Assembly (NCBI GenBank): GCA_040765295.1
Contig: JAXGSB010000001.1
Coordinates: forward strand, 1,736,001-1,800,000
DNA: 64,000 bases
DNA from: Scatomorpha sp040765295
Lineage (GTDB): Bacteria > Bacillota > Clostridia > Oscillospirales > Oscillospiraceae
Direction of reading: 5' to 3'
How positions within the stretch are numbered: the stretch's first letter is position 1; the number at the start of each line of letters is the position of its first letter. Shown here one piece after another: positions 31,897-40,942 of the stretch. The position numbers were made by a program, and so were the translations under genes. Below the pieces are notes generated by a model, which was given only the letters and a program-made list of their open reading frames with translations, searched no databases and was not told where the DNA came from.

Positions 31897-33021
31897 TCAG
31901 CCGGAGAAATTTTCGTATTGCAGCTTGCCCTTGCAGGCGGGGTACTCCTCGAAGTCCCAGAAGTACTCGCCCTTCATCTTTTCGTCGCTCGCAAAGAGAA
32001 AGGCCGTTTGTCCCGTCTTTTTATATCTGCCGATATCGAAGTGGTAATACTCACCCTCGATTTTCAAAATGTTCCAGTAGCTCTCGCTTTTATTAAGTCT
32101 GCCTTTTACCACAAAGCTCTCTATGCCGAGCTCGTCGCAGCAGGCCTTAAGCAAGATTGGAAAGCCCTCGCTTGAGCTTACTTTATCTATAAGCGCGTTT
32201 TTCAGCGAGCCCTCGGCCGTTTCGTCGAGCTCCACGGTAGTTCGGAGTAAATTGATAAGCTCCATGGCTCTTACCCCTTCGGACCTGTCTTTAAACTGCT
32301 CGGTTAAATTCTTTATTTCTCTTGAGCAGCTCGACGAAAGCCTGATGCGCTCGGACTTGTCCATCCCGTAATCCAGCCTAATCTCATAGATTTTGGAGGT
32401 GTCGCCGCTGTCGTAGGTCCCGACAAGAACTCCCGGTCTAAGTGGGAATTTTACAGGAGACTCCAAGTATTTTTTCTCTACAAAGTCTCTGAGTTCATCC
32501 TCTGTGAGTTTGGAGCTTCTTATGTGTAAAACCAGGAGCTCGTCTCCGTTTTGCATGGCGTCGGCTATGAGCTTGATTCCCTCTTCCGCAGTGTTCACCG
32601 ACTTTATGGCATCGGTTTCTTCCTTGGTCTTCTTGTAGTTTATATAGACTATAGCCCCGAGATGTGAAACCGTTCTGTCGATATCGTAGGATATAAAGTC
32701 CACACAGTAGACTCCGAGGGCCATTTTGGAGCTTATGTCCCTGCAGACCGCTGCAAGGTCCTCGTTTACGTTTCCCTTATAGTTTTTAAAGCTTAATTTA
32801 CCCAGCTCGCCGTGCTCGACGACAAGTCTTGTTAAAAAAAGCTTCAGCTCGAGGTAGTTTTCCACCTCGTAGCCTATGTCCTCGCTTTCGCTTGCTTTCT
32901 GCTCCGTCGCCTTTTTAATGCTCAGATATTCCTTGTCGAAAATTGACGAGCAGGCCGATAAGAGCATTGAGAGAGCGAGCAGACAGAGCAAAAGCGAGGA
33001 TTTTTTTCCGGCTGATTTCAA
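31897..33021 (-). CDS. Lipoprotein with a degenerate transglutaminase-like domain
   Basis: 374 residues with a lipoprotein signal (LLALSMLLSAC, Cys about residue 24), so it should be anchored outside the membrane. Most of it is unassigned. The C-terminal part, SSEGFPILLKACCDELGIES, then SYWNILKIEGEYYHFDI, follows the transglutaminase/protease fold pattern. In it the catalytic Cys position is not Cys and the His before Trp-Asn is Tyr; the Asp is kept. It therefore looks like a binding domain rather than an enzyme. TTG at 33021 is four bases past the LUD stop codon, so it is probably translationally coupled. The role is unknown. Confidence 0.75.
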   Translation of the reverse strand: MKSAGKKSSLLLCLLALSMLLSACSSIFDKEYLSIKKATEQKASESEDIGYEVENYLELKLFLTRLVVEHGELGKLSFKNYKGNVNEDLAAVCRDISSKMALGVYCVDFISYDIDRTVSHLGAIVYINYKKTKEETDAIKSVNTAEEGIKLIADAMQNGDELLVLHIRSSKLTEDELRDFVEKKYLESPVKFPLRPGVLVGTYDSGDTSKIYEIRLDYGMDKSERIRLSSSCSREIKNLTEQFKDRSEGVRAMELINLLRTTVELDETAEGSLKNALIDKVSSSEGFPILLKACCDELGIESFVVKGRLNKSESYWNILKIEGEYYHFDIGRYKKTGQTAFLFASDEKMKGEYFWDFEEYPACKGKLQYENFSG

Positions 33022-33025
33022 AATA

Positions 33026-33586
33026 TCAGTATCCCAGTTCCTCGTTGATGATGATTACTTCCAGCTTCTGGCCGTTCATGGGTCTGATGAGAGTGGCCAC
33101 ACCCTTGGCTATGGATGGAATCTTGCTCTCGTCCAAGCCGAAGCGCTTCGCGTTGAGAGGAGACGCAACCTTCCACGCCCTCTCGACCGCCTCTTCATAG
33201 GTTTTGCGAATTTTATTCACTCCGGCTACAATGAAGAGCCTCTTGTGTCCGAAAAACATCGAGGCTATTCTGTTGCCTGTGCCATCAATGTTGACTATTA
33301 CTCCATCCTCACTCAGGCCGTTTGCCGAGCATATATAGGCTTCTGCCACAGCCGCCTTTTTGTGAACCTCGTGAGCCGGTTGAGTCTTCCAGTGCCAGTG
33401 AACCTCGGACTTCTGGGTGAGCTCCTCGTAGAGCCCGAGAGCCTCGACTGTCTTGGAGCCGCCTATGCCAACTGTTGTACCGGAGAGCGCCTCGAGAAGG
33501 TAGTCCTTGGCCTCTTCCTTTGTTTCGAAGTACTTGTAGCTTGCACCGTTTCCGATTAAGCTCTTTTCAAGTTTTTTAAGATCCAT
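33026..33586 (-). CDS. LUD-domain (LutC/YkgG-like) protein
   Basis: 186 residues, one LUD domain. Seen are TTVGIGGSKTVEALGLYEEL, a glycine-rich segment, and EDGVIVNIDGTGNRIASMFFG. LutC and its relatives take part in lactate use, but stand-alone clostridial copies lack a proven function. It lies between yitT-like and the lipoprotein gene in the operon of the topoisomerase pair. AAAGGAG precedes the ATG. Confidence 0.85.
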   Translation of the reverse strand: MDLKKLEKSLIGNGASYKYFETKEEAKDYLLEALSGTTVGIGGSKTVEALGLYEELTQKSEVHWHWKTQPAHEVHKKAAVAEAYICSANGLSEDGVIVNIDGTGNRIASMFFGHKRLFIVAGVNKIRKTYEEAVERAWKVASPLNAKRFGLDESKIPSIAKGVATLIRPMNGQKLEVIIINEELGY

Positions 33587-33609
33587 GTTTTTTCTCCTTT
33601 CGATTTTTC

Positions 33610-34479
33610 TTATTTGTTGCTGTGTATATCCTCAAAGCCGTCGCCAAAGACGTCTCTGACATCCGAAACCATGACGAAGGCTGCCGAGTCTTCCTGCTTG
33701 ATTATACTTCTCACCTGAGAAATCTGTCTTTTGTTTATGGTGCAGAGCAAAATATCTTTCCTCTCGCCCGTGTAGCCGCCCTCTCCGTGGAGCACGGTGA
33801 CTCCCCTATCCAGTTCGTCCAGCAGCCTTTGCTTTATTGTATCACTTTTCTCGCTGATAATATAGCAGGCCTTTGAGCTCTTGAGACCATAGAGCACGAC
33901 ATCGACTACCGTGGCGTTTATGAACATGGCGATTAAAGCATAGAGAGCCGACTCAACCTTCTTGAAACTGATTGCAAAGACAACAATTACCACTATATCC
34001 AGTATCAGTATTATGGTGCCCAAATTTATGTGCTGCCACTTCGAGCGCAGAAACTTTGCCATGATATCGACGCCACCCGTTGTCGCCCCCGTGAGATATA
34101 CAACTCCGAGTCCTATTCCCATTAAAAGGCCTCCGTAGATAGAGGAAACCATCATGTCCACATTGCCGAGGTCTATGCTGTATAAAGCTATTGCGTCTAT
34201 CATTAACGATGACACTGTCATGCATATAAGCGAGGCTATGGTGGATCTTCTGCCGAAGCTCATTCTCGCCATTATAAACAGAGGTATGTTCATGATTATA
34301 ACGAGTATGCCGACAGGCAGGTGGCTTATGAGGTTTATTATCATTGCGATGCCTGTGACCCCGCCCGTGATTATATCGTTGCGGTAGAGAAAAATCTGAA
34401 ATCCGGCGGCATAGAAGAGAGAACCCGCGAAAATCATAAAATACTCTTTGATATATCCCCTAAGCAGCTTAAAGTTCAT
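33610..34479 (-). CDS. YitT-family membrane protein
   Basis: 289 residues. About five membrane helices in the first two thirds include FLYRNDIITGGVTGIAMI and YLTGATTGGVDI, the repeated glycine-rich signature of the family. They are followed by a soluble DUF2179-type domain ending near KQEDSAAFVMVSDVRDVFGDGF. The family is common in Firmicutes and its transport function is not established. It starts nine bases after the parC-like stop. Confidence 0.92.
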   Translation of the reverse strand: MNFKLLRGYIKEYFMIFAGSLFYAAGFQIFLYRNDIITGGVTGIAMIINLISHLPVGILVIIMNIPLFIMARMSFGRRSTIASLICMTVSSLMIDAIALYSIDLGNVDMMVSSIYGGLLMGIGLGVVYLTGATTGGVDIMAKFLRSKWQHINLGTIILILDIVVIVVFAISFKKVESALYALIAMFINATVVDVVLYGLKSSKACYIISEKSDTIKQRLLDELDRGVTVLHGEGGYTGERKDILLCTINKRQISQVRSIIKQEDSAAFVMVSDVRDVFGDGFEDIHSNK

Positions 34480-34488
34480 CTGTTCTCC

Positions 34489-36732
34489 TTAAAGCAAAGT
34501 CATTTGAATAAGTCCCATATCCTCTTCTTTGAGCACTGCGCCCCTGGCGGGGAAGGTTCTCGCCCGGTATCTGGCCTTCTGCTTTATATCGCTCTCGGAA
34601 AAGCGCAGCGCCGAGACGACTTTTTTGCCTTCTTTAAGCTTCATTACGGCGTTGCCCTGTGCGGTTCTCGACTTTCTCATGACTACCCTGTCGCTGCCCA
34701 CAATCAGGGCTCTGTTCTCATCGGACACGAGGACTATCTCGTCCTCTTCTCTTAAGTGAAAAATCTTTACTACGGGACTTTCGGCATTATAGGCGTTTAT
34801 TAATTTTCGCCTGTTCTGCTTGGTTTCGTAGGAATCTATGGGCGTGCGCAGGAGTTTGCCGTTTTCGAAGACGAAGATGAGGTCCCTGGCGTATTCCTCG
34901 GGGTGTACGAGATCGAGGAAGTTTTCGTCCTCGTCCATCTCCAGAAGAGAGGATAGGAAGCTTCCGAGTTGAGAGGCCTTGGCCTCGGGTATCTCGTCGA
35001 CACGCATCTTATATACCTGGGCCTTGTCGGAGAAAATAAGGAGTGTGTCTGAGCTCTCGCAGTCGAAGGAATACAGCTCCCTGTCTCCCTCTTTAAACTT
35101 CTGCTCGCCGGAGCTCTTCAGGCCCTGAGGATTGAGGTTTTTAACATAGCCCTGCTCGGAAACAATCAGGTGGCAGGGATAGGCATCGATCTCTTCCTCT
35201 GTAAATTCCTCGATGTCCTCGGCATAGACTATGGAGCTTTTCCGCTCGCTGCCGTATTTCTTTATGACCTCTTCTAGCTCCTTTATGATAAGCTTGCGAA
35301 TTTTCGCCCTGCTCTTGAGGGTTTCTTCCAGCCCCTTTATGTCGTCAAGAAGCTCTTCCTTCTCGGATATTTTCTTGAGTATGTACTCCCGATTTATATT
35401 GCGAAGCTTGATCTCAGCAACAAATTCGGCCTGCGTTTCATCTATCCCGAATCCAGTCATAAGGTTGGGGATTACGTCCGCCTCGAGCTCTGTTTTGCGG
35501 ATTATGGCTATGGCCTTGTCGATATCGAGCAGGATTTTCGAAAGACCCATGAGCAGGTGAAGTCTTTCCTTCTTGCGTTTCAGATCAAAATAGACTCTGC
35601 GCTTCACACACTCTTCTCTCCAAGCAGTCCACTCGTCTAAAATTTCCCTGACTCCGAGCACTTGGGGTGTGCCGGCTATGAGGATGTTGAAGTTGCAGGA
35701 AAAGCTGTCGAGCAGCGGAGTCATTCTGAAAAGCTTCTGCATGAGAGCCTCGGGATCGGCTCCTCTCTTTAGGTCTATCGTGATGAGGAGCCCCTTGAGA
35801 TCGCTCTCGTCTCTCACATCGGAAATCTCTTTCAGCTTGCCGCTCTTAATCAGATCGGCAATCTTGTCCATTACGGCCTCTATGGTCGTTGTATAGGGTA
35901 TCTCTCTTATTTCTATAAGGTTGCCCTTTTTCTCATACTGCCACTTGGCTCGAATTTTGAAGCTGCCGCGGCCCGTCTCATATATCTCGCGCATCTTCTG
36001 CTCGTCCATGATTATCTCGCCGCCCGTCGGAAAATCCGGAGCTTTGAGCGTCTGCATTACATCTGCATCACTGTCGTTCATCAGGGCTATGGCGGTCTCG
36101 CAGGTCTCTTTGAGATTGAAACCACAGATGTTCGAGGCCATGCCGACAGCTATGCCCGTGTTGGCGGAAACCAAGAGGTTGGGATAGCTTGTGGGCAGAA
36201 GCGTCGGCTCGTTTTTTGTGTTGTCGTAGTTCGGGACAAAGTCCACGGTGTCGGAGTCTATGTCTCTGAAAATTTCCCTGCATATCTCCGTGAGCTTTGC
36301 CTCGGTATATCGGGGGGCGGCATAGGCCATGTCTCGGGAATAGACCTTGCCGAAGTTGCCCTTACTGTCTACGAAAGGGGCATTTAAGGCCTCATATCCC
36401 TTGGAAAGACGAACCATTGTTTCGTATATGGATGCGTCTCCGTGAGGGTTTAGCTGCATGGTCTGTCCCACAATGTTGGCCGATTTAATTTTTTGGCCGC
36501 CGAGAAGCCCCATCTTATACATTGTGTAGAGAAGCTTGCGGTGAGAGGGCTTGAAGCCGTCTATCTCGGGTATTGCTCTGGATAAAATTACGCTCATGGC
36601 GTAGGGCATATAGTTGGTCTCCAGAGTGACGCTTACCGGCATCTCTGTGACCTCTGCCCTCAGTCCCTTGACGTTTTCAAGAAGCTTTTTATCTATACTC
36701 GATTCGGTCTTTTCTTTTCTCTTTCTTGCCAT
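34489..36732 (-). CDS. parC: DNA topoisomerase IV-like subunit A
   Basis: 747 residues. The catalytic tyrosine is Y142 in APRYTEAKL. The helix for DNA contact reads NPHGDASIYETMV, so the positions matching E. coli GyrA Ser83 and Asp87 are Ala100 and Glu104. The C-terminal domain is short and has no GyrA box (QRRGGKG), which favours topoisomerase IV over gyrase. The protein cuts and rejoins duplex DNA, mainly for decatenation. It follows the B subunit by 12 bases and is headed by the promoter at 38810-38838. Confidence 0.92.
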   Translation of the reverse strand: MARKRKEKTESSIDKKLLENVKGLRAEVTEMPVSVTLETNYMPYAMSVILSRAIPEIDGFKPSHRKLLYTMYKMGLLGGQKIKSANIVGQTMQLNPHGDASIYETMVRLSKGYEALNAPFVDSKGNFGKVYSRDMAYAAPRYTEAKLTEICREIFRDIDSDTVDFVPNYDNTKNEPTLLPTSYPNLLVSANTGIAVGMASNICGFNLKETCETAIALMNDSDADVMQTLKAPDFPTGGEIIMDEQKMREIYETGRGSFKIRAKWQYEKKGNLIEIREIPYTTTIEAVMDKIADLIKSGKLKEISDVRDESDLKGLLITIDLKRGADPEALMQKLFRMTPLLDSFSCNFNILIAGTPQVLGVREILDEWTAWREECVKRRVYFDLKRKKERLHLLMGLSKILLDIDKAIAIIRKTELEADVIPNLMTGFGIDETQAEFVAEIKLRNINREYILKKISEKEELLDDIKGLEETLKSRAKIRKLIIKELEEVIKKYGSERKSSIVYAEDIEEFTEEEIDAYPCHLIVSEQGYVKNLNPQGLKSSGEQKFKEGDRELYSFDCESSDTLLIFSDKAQVYKMRVDEIPEAKASQLGSFLSSLLEMDEDENFLDLVHPEEYARDLIFVFENGKLLRTPIDSYETKQNRRKLINAYNAESPVVKIFHLREEDEIVLVSDENRALIVGSDRVVMRKSRTAQGNAVMKLKEGKKVVSALRFSESDIKQKARYRARTFPARGAVLKEEDMGLIQMTLL

Positions 36733-36744
36733 TTATAAGCCCTC

Positions 36745-38730
36745 TTACGATACGTCAACCAGGTCCATATAGTTGGAGCCGAAGTCGCTGATAAACTGCT
36801 TTCTGCCCGCCAGATTGTCGCCCAAAAGCAGATCGAAGAACTCCGCAGTGCGCTTAACATCCTCGGGCACAACCCTGATAAGCTTTCTCGTTTCGGGATT
36901 CATTGTGGTGAGCCACATCATCTCGGGATCGTTCTCACCCAAGCCCTTTGAGCGCTTTACCTGAACCCTTTTTGAACCCAGCTTCTGTACCGTTTCGTTT
37001 TTCTCCGAGTCGGAATAGGCAAAGTGGGTGGTCTTTCCGTCGCTTATCTCATACAGTGGAGATTCGGCTATGTAGGTGTAGCCCTCTCTTATCAGGGTCG
37101 GCGCCAAGCGATAGAACATGGCCAATATGAGTGTTCTTATCTGGAAGCCGTCGACATCGGCATCGGTGCAGATGATTATCTTTGACCAGCGCAGAGCGTC
37201 TAGGTCGAAGGAGGCAAGCCCTTTGTGCCTTTTGGGCACCTCGACCCCGCAGCCCAAAACCTTCATGAGGTCCATGATGACATCCGACTTGAAGATTCTT
37301 GAATAGTCTGCCTTGAGGCAGTTTAGTATCTTGCCCCGCACCGGCATTATGCCCTGAAATTCGGCATTCCTCGACTGCTTGCAGGCGCCGAGAGCGGAAT
37401 CGCCCTCGACTATGTAGAGCTCACGCTTAGAGACGTCGCGGCTGCGGCAGTCGACAAACTTTTCGACTCTGTCGGAAAACTTGAGTGTGCCCTTCAGCTT
37501 TGTGCGTATACTCAGTCTTGTCTTCTCGGCCTCTTCGCGGCTTCGCTTGTTTATGAGAACCTGCTCTATAATCCTGTCGGCCTCGGCCTTGTTTTCGATG
37601 AGGAAAATCTTCAGGTTCTCTCTCATAAACTCCGTCATGGCCTTTTGAATAAAGCTGTTGTTTACAGCCTTCTTCGTCTGGTTTTCGTATGAGGCCATTG
37701 TTGAAAAGCAGTTTGTCACAAGTATCAGGGAGTCTTCAATATCGGTAAAGGCAAGCTTGCGCTCGTTTTTCTGATATTTATCCTCCCGCTTTATATAGTC
37801 GTCGAGAGCATAGACAAAGGCGTTTCTCGTCGCCTTGTCGGGCGCGCCGCCGTATTCCAGCCATGAGGAATTGTGATAGTACTCTATGGCGCTGTTCTGT
37901 CGCGTAAAGCAGAACGCGAAGGAGATTTTGAGCTTATACTCCTCTCTGTCCGGCCTGTCGCGGCCGCGGCGCTCGGTCTCGAAATATCTGGGCTCACTTA
38001 GGCGATCCGGACCTGCAAGCTCTTCGACATAATCTCTTATGCCGTTCTCAAAGTAAAATTCCTCTTCTTCGAACTTTCCGGGAGAAATCTCGTCCCTGAA
38101 AACGAAGCGCACTCCCTCGTTCACCACCGCCTGCCTTTTGAGCATATCGGAAAAGTATTCTCTCGGTATGTCAATGTCGGTAAAGACTTCCAGATCGGGC
38201 AAAAAGCGTATGCGGGTGCCCGTTCTGTGGCGCCTGGCCTCTTCCTTCTGCATCTCGCCCACCGCCCTGCCCCGCTCGAAGTGCAGATTGTATTTGTGCT
38301 CGTCTCTGTATACCTCGACATCCATATATCGCGATGCGTACTGAGTGGCGCAGGAGCCGAGACCGTTGAGCCCCAGAGAGTATTCATAGTTTTCTCCCTC
38401 GGCATTCATATATTTGCCGCCGGCGTAGAGCTCGCAGAAAACGAGCTCCCAGTTGTAGCGTTCTTCTTTCGGATTCCAGTCCACGGGGCAGCCCCTTCCG
38501 AAATCCTCGCACTCTATGCTCTTATCCAGATAGCGGGTGAGAATAATTTTGTTGCCATAACCGGCCCTGGCCTCATCTATCGAATTTGAAAGAATCTCGA
38601 AAATCGCATGCTGGCAGCCCTCTATGCCGTCGGAGCCGAAGATTACCGAGGGCCGTAGCCTGACCCTGTCTTCTCCCTTAAGGCTGCTTATACTTTCGTT
38701 GTTGTAACTTGTTGTCGGCAGTTTTGCCAT
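36745..38730 (-). CDS. parE: DNA topoisomerase IV-like subunit B
   Basis: 661 residues. The GHKL ATPase has E45 in IFEILSNSIDEA, D76 in CEDFGRGCPVD, and the lid motif GLNGLGSCATQ. The QTK loop is present (NQTKKAVN). The TOPRIM domain has YIVEGDSALGACKQ and CTDADVDGFQIRTL. It supplies ATP-driven strand capture for the A subunit downstream. It is more divergent in wording than typical GyrB, and the window holds no second pair, so a minor chance remains that this is the gyrase. Confidence 0.92.
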   Translation of the reverse strand: MAKLPTTSYNNESISSLKGEDRVRLRPSVIFGSDGIEGCQHAIFEILSNSIDEARAGYGNKIILTRYLDKSIECEDFGRGCPVDWNPKEERYNWELVFCELYAGGKYMNAEGENYEYSLGLNGLGSCATQYASRYMDVEVYRDEHKYNLHFERGRAVGEMQKEEARRHRTGTRIRFLPDLEVFTDIDIPREYFSDMLKRQAVVNEGVRFVFRDEISPGKFEEEEFYFENGIRDYVEELAGPDRLSEPRYFETERRGRDRPDREEYKLKISFAFCFTRQNSAIEYYHNSSWLEYGGAPDKATRNAFVYALDDYIKREDKYQKNERKLAFTDIEDSLILVTNCFSTMASYENQTKKAVNNSFIQKAMTEFMRENLKIFLIENKAEADRIIEQVLINKRSREEAEKTRLSIRTKLKGTLKFSDRVEKFVDCRSRDVSKRELYIVEGDSALGACKQSRNAEFQGIMPVRGKILNCLKADYSRIFKSDVIMDLMKVLGCGVEVPKRHKGLASFDLDALRWSKIIICTDADVDGFQIRTLILAMFYRLAPTLIREGYTYIAESPLYEISDGKTTHFAYSDSEKNETVQKLGSKRVQVKRSKGLGENDPEMMWLTTMNPETRKLIRVVPEDVKRTAEFFDLLLGDNLAGRKQFISDFGSNYMDLVDVS

Positions 38731-38763
38731 ATACCTACCTCTTTATCTTTAAGCTCGGATGTC

Positions 38764-38788
38764 TGTTGCAGACACAATATCTGCAACA
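38764..38788. promoter_or_regulatory. Perfect palindrome in the parE-parC leader
   Basis: TGTTGCAGA (38764-38772) and TCTGCAACA (38780-38788) are perfect inverted arms around seven bases. It lies between the promoter at 38810-38838 and the start codon, with no T-run on the minus strand. It could be an operator for a dimeric regulator or an RNA hairpin. Confidence 0.55.
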
Positions 38789-38809
38789 AAAAGCCTTTTT
38801 TACACTTTA

Positions 38810-38838
38810 ATTTTACGATATGTTGGGCTGTTTTGCAA
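38810..38838 (-). promoter_or_regulatory. Promoter of the parE-parC-yitT operon
   Basis: On the minus strand TTGCAA (38833-38838) and TAAAAT (38810-38815) are separated by 17 bases, giving a leader of about 75 bases. Confidence 0.68.
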
Positions 38839-38892
38839 GTTCTTTGATTTTGAACCGGCCTCTTATTTTCCACTTGGGGGCAGGTTTTACTC

Positions 38893-38921
38893 TGGACTCT
38901 TGGGCTGTATTAAGTTATAAT
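38893..38921 (+). promoter_or_regulatory. Promoter of the bofA-like gene
   Basis: TGGACT (38893-38898) and a perfect TATAAT (38916-38921) with a 17-base spacer, about 44 bases before the ATG. Confidence 0.6.
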
Positions 38922-38964
38922 ATAAGTGTAGAGATATGCAGATAAACCGCAAGGAGTGCGCGAT

Positions 38965-39207
38965 ATGAATTACTCGCTTATCATTATTGCCATAATACTC
39001 GTCATACTGCTGATAAAGCTTTTTAAGGCTCCCTTTAAGCTGGTTTGGAAAATTATTATCCACGCCGGTTCCGGCCTTTTAACCCTGCTTGTATTCAACT
39101 TTGTGGCCGGCATATTCGGCACCAGCATTGAGATAAACTTCTTAAACTGCCTGATTTCGGGCGTTTTGGGCGCTCCGGGCGTGATATTGATTCTGCTCTT
39201 CAGATAA
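38965..39207 (+). CDS. BofA-family integral membrane protein
   Basis: 80 residues, with two to three membrane helices and the closing pattern NCLISGVLGAPGVILILLF, typical of the pro-sigma-K processing inhibitor BofA. In spore formers BofA holds back the SpoIVFB protease. Related proteins also occur outside that role, so presence alone does not prove sporulation. ATG at 38965 fits AAGGAG at 38951-38956; the GTG at 38956 overlaps that site. Confidence 0.82.
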   Translation: MNYSLIIIAIILVILLIKLFKAPFKLVWKIIIHAGSGLLTLLVFNFVAGIFGTSIEINFLNCLISGVLGAPGVILILLFR

Positions 39208-39229
39208 GAAAATAAGAAAGGAAGATAAA

Positions 39230-39934
39230 ATGTATTTTGACATCACCTATATAATCTTAGTTCTGCCCGCCGTTATTTTTTCGCTTTGGGCAAGCGCAAA
39301 GGTAAACGGAACATATAGAAAATATAAGAATCTCGGAACGTCAAGCGGCATGACGGGCGCACAGGCTGCGCGCCTCATACTCGACAGAAACGGTTTGCGC
39401 AATGTCCGCATCATGAAGATTGATGGCCAGCTTACAGACCACTACGACCCCAGAAACCGGACCATCAGCCTCTCACAGGATATTCACGACGGCAGCTCGG
39501 CCGTCGCTGTCGGCATTGCCGCCCACGAGGTTGGCCACGCCATACAGCATGCCGAGAGCTACACACCCCTTAAAATCAGGAATGCCATTATTCCGGTGAC
39601 AAGTATAGGCTCTCAGCTCTCTATCCCCCTTGTACTTTTGGGGCTGTTTTTGAGCCGAGTATCTCAAGACTTTATTCTCCTTGCCTACGGCGGCATCGTT
39701 CTTTTCGGCTTGGTGGTTGTTTTTCAGCTCCTCACCCTGCCCACGGAGTTCAATGCAAGCTCCAGAGCGCTTGCCAAGATAGGCGAATACGGCATACTTC
39801 GCGAAGACGAGACAAAACCCGTGAAAAAGGTTCTCTCTGCGGCGGCAATGACCTATGTCGCAGCCCTCGCCGTATCTCTGGTCCAGCTTCTCAGACTGTT
39901 GCTCATCGTCTCGGGCGGAAGAAGACGAAGTTAA
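39230..39934 (+). CDS. YugP-type zinc metallopeptidase, membrane-bound
   Basis: 234 residues. An N-terminal membrane segment, the zinc motif HEVGHAIQH near residue 100, further helices, and TLPTEFNASSRAL, the usual segment holding the third ligand. The family is DUF-level (neutral zinc peptidase, YugP) with unknown targets. It lies 22 bases after the bofA-like gene and shares its transcript, which ends at 39952-39980. Confidence 0.9.
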   Translation: MYFDITYIILVLPAVIFSLWASAKVNGTYRKYKNLGTSSGMTGAQAARLILDRNGLRNVRIMKIDGQLTDHYDPRNRTISLSQDIHDGSSAVAVGIAAHEVGHAIQHAESYTPLKIRNAIIPVTSIGSQLSIPLVLLGLFLSRVSQDFILLAYGGIVLFGLVVVFQLLTLPTEFNASSRALAKIGEYGILREDETKPVKKVLSAAAMTYVAALAVSLVQLLRLLLIVSGGRRRS

Positions 39935-39951
39935 GTTTTTATAAAAAGGCA

Positions 39952-39980
39952 AAGCTCCGAGCTTTTAAGGCTCGGAGCTT
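39952..39980. terminator. Bidirectional terminator between the zinc peptidase and osmoprotectant operons
   Basis: An 11-base stem, AAGCTCCGAGC with GCTCGGAGCTT, around seven bases, with T-rich flanks on both strands, between converging genes. Confidence 0.85.
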
Positions 39981-40013
39981 ACTCTTTTCTTGCTTTATTT
40001 TTTTAGCGCTTCT

Positions 40014-40928
40014 TTATTTTAGAAGTCCGTTTTCTACCAAAAATTCTTTTGCCACTTCATTTATATCTCTCATTTCAATGTCTACGGCATAGGTAAGCTT
40101 GGTCATTTCATCGTTGGGGAGCAGGCCTTCCAAAAGATTCATCACATCTCGCAGCTCTTCTCCGTATTTTTCAAAAATTTCACTTCTTACCATCAATGCC
40201 CCGAAATAGTCAGGGAAAAAGCCTTTGTCGTCTTCCAATATAGTCAAATCTGTTTTGAGATTCAGTCCGTCTGTAGTGTAAACCACCGTTACATCCATTT
40301 CTTCACTTGAGAGCGCCGCGTACTTCAGACCTAAGTCTACTCTGTAAGTATCCTTAAAAGTCAGATTGTATTCTTTCGAGAAGGGCCCGAACTTGATATT
40401 GCCTTCCTCGGTGAAAAAATCATGCTCGGCGCCGAAGACCAACTCGGGCGCGCATTCCGCCAGTTCCGAAATTGTTTTAAGATTATATTTCTCCATAACC
40501 GCAGGGGTTACGGCTATGGCATAGGTGTTGTTGTTTCCAAGTTTTTTAAGCAGTTCCAGTTTGTCATTGGCAAGCTTTTCATTTACAAATTCATGAATGC
40601 TTGAGCCTGCCGGCAGATCTTCCACATCGTAGTGCAAAAATGTGGTCAGAGCTGTCCCGTCATAGGTGTTGAATGCATCCGCATTCCCTCTCAATATCTC
40701 GTTATATGAGTTTACCGCGCTCATCTCGTCCATGATTTCAACTTTAACATCTGTCCTATCTTCAATCAGCATCTTAACCATAGCTATAATTAATTTGCCT
40801 TCGCTGATTCTTGAGTCAATTATCCTAAGTTTACCCGAGCCCGAGGAAGCGCCGCAGGCAGATAACAGCAGCAGTAAAGCTAAAACCAGGCATATTTTAC
40901 TCATCGCTTTTCTAATTGTTTTTTTCAT
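40014..40928 (-). CDS. Osmoprotectant ABC transporter substrate-binding lipoprotein
   Basis: 304 residues, with a lipoprotein signal ending LLLLLSACGASSG. The mature part is of the OpuAC/ProX type, with LRIIDSRISEGKLIIAMV near the start and YNEILRGNADAFNTYDG. It should capture glycine betaine, choline or a similar quaternary amine at the cell surface and pass it to the two permeases. AGGAGG lies before the ATG. Aromatic box residues are not obvious enough to name the ligand. Confidence 0.9.
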   Translation of the reverse strand: MKKTIRKAMSKICLVLALLLLLSACGASSGSGKLRIIDSRISEGKLIIAMVKMLIEDRTDVKVEIMDEMSAVNSYNEILRGNADAFNTYDGTALTTFLHYDVEDLPAGSSIHEFVNEKLANDKLELLKKLGNNNTYAIAVTPAVMEKYNLKTISELAECAPELVFGAEHDFFTEEGNIKFGPFSKEYNLTFKDTYRVDLGLKYAALSSEEMDVTVVYTTDGLNLKTDLTILEDDKGFFPDYFGALMVRSEIFEKYGEELRDVMNLLEGLLPNDEMTKLTYAVDIEMRDINEVAKEFLVENGLLK

Positions 40929-40942
40929 AATATTCCTCCTTA

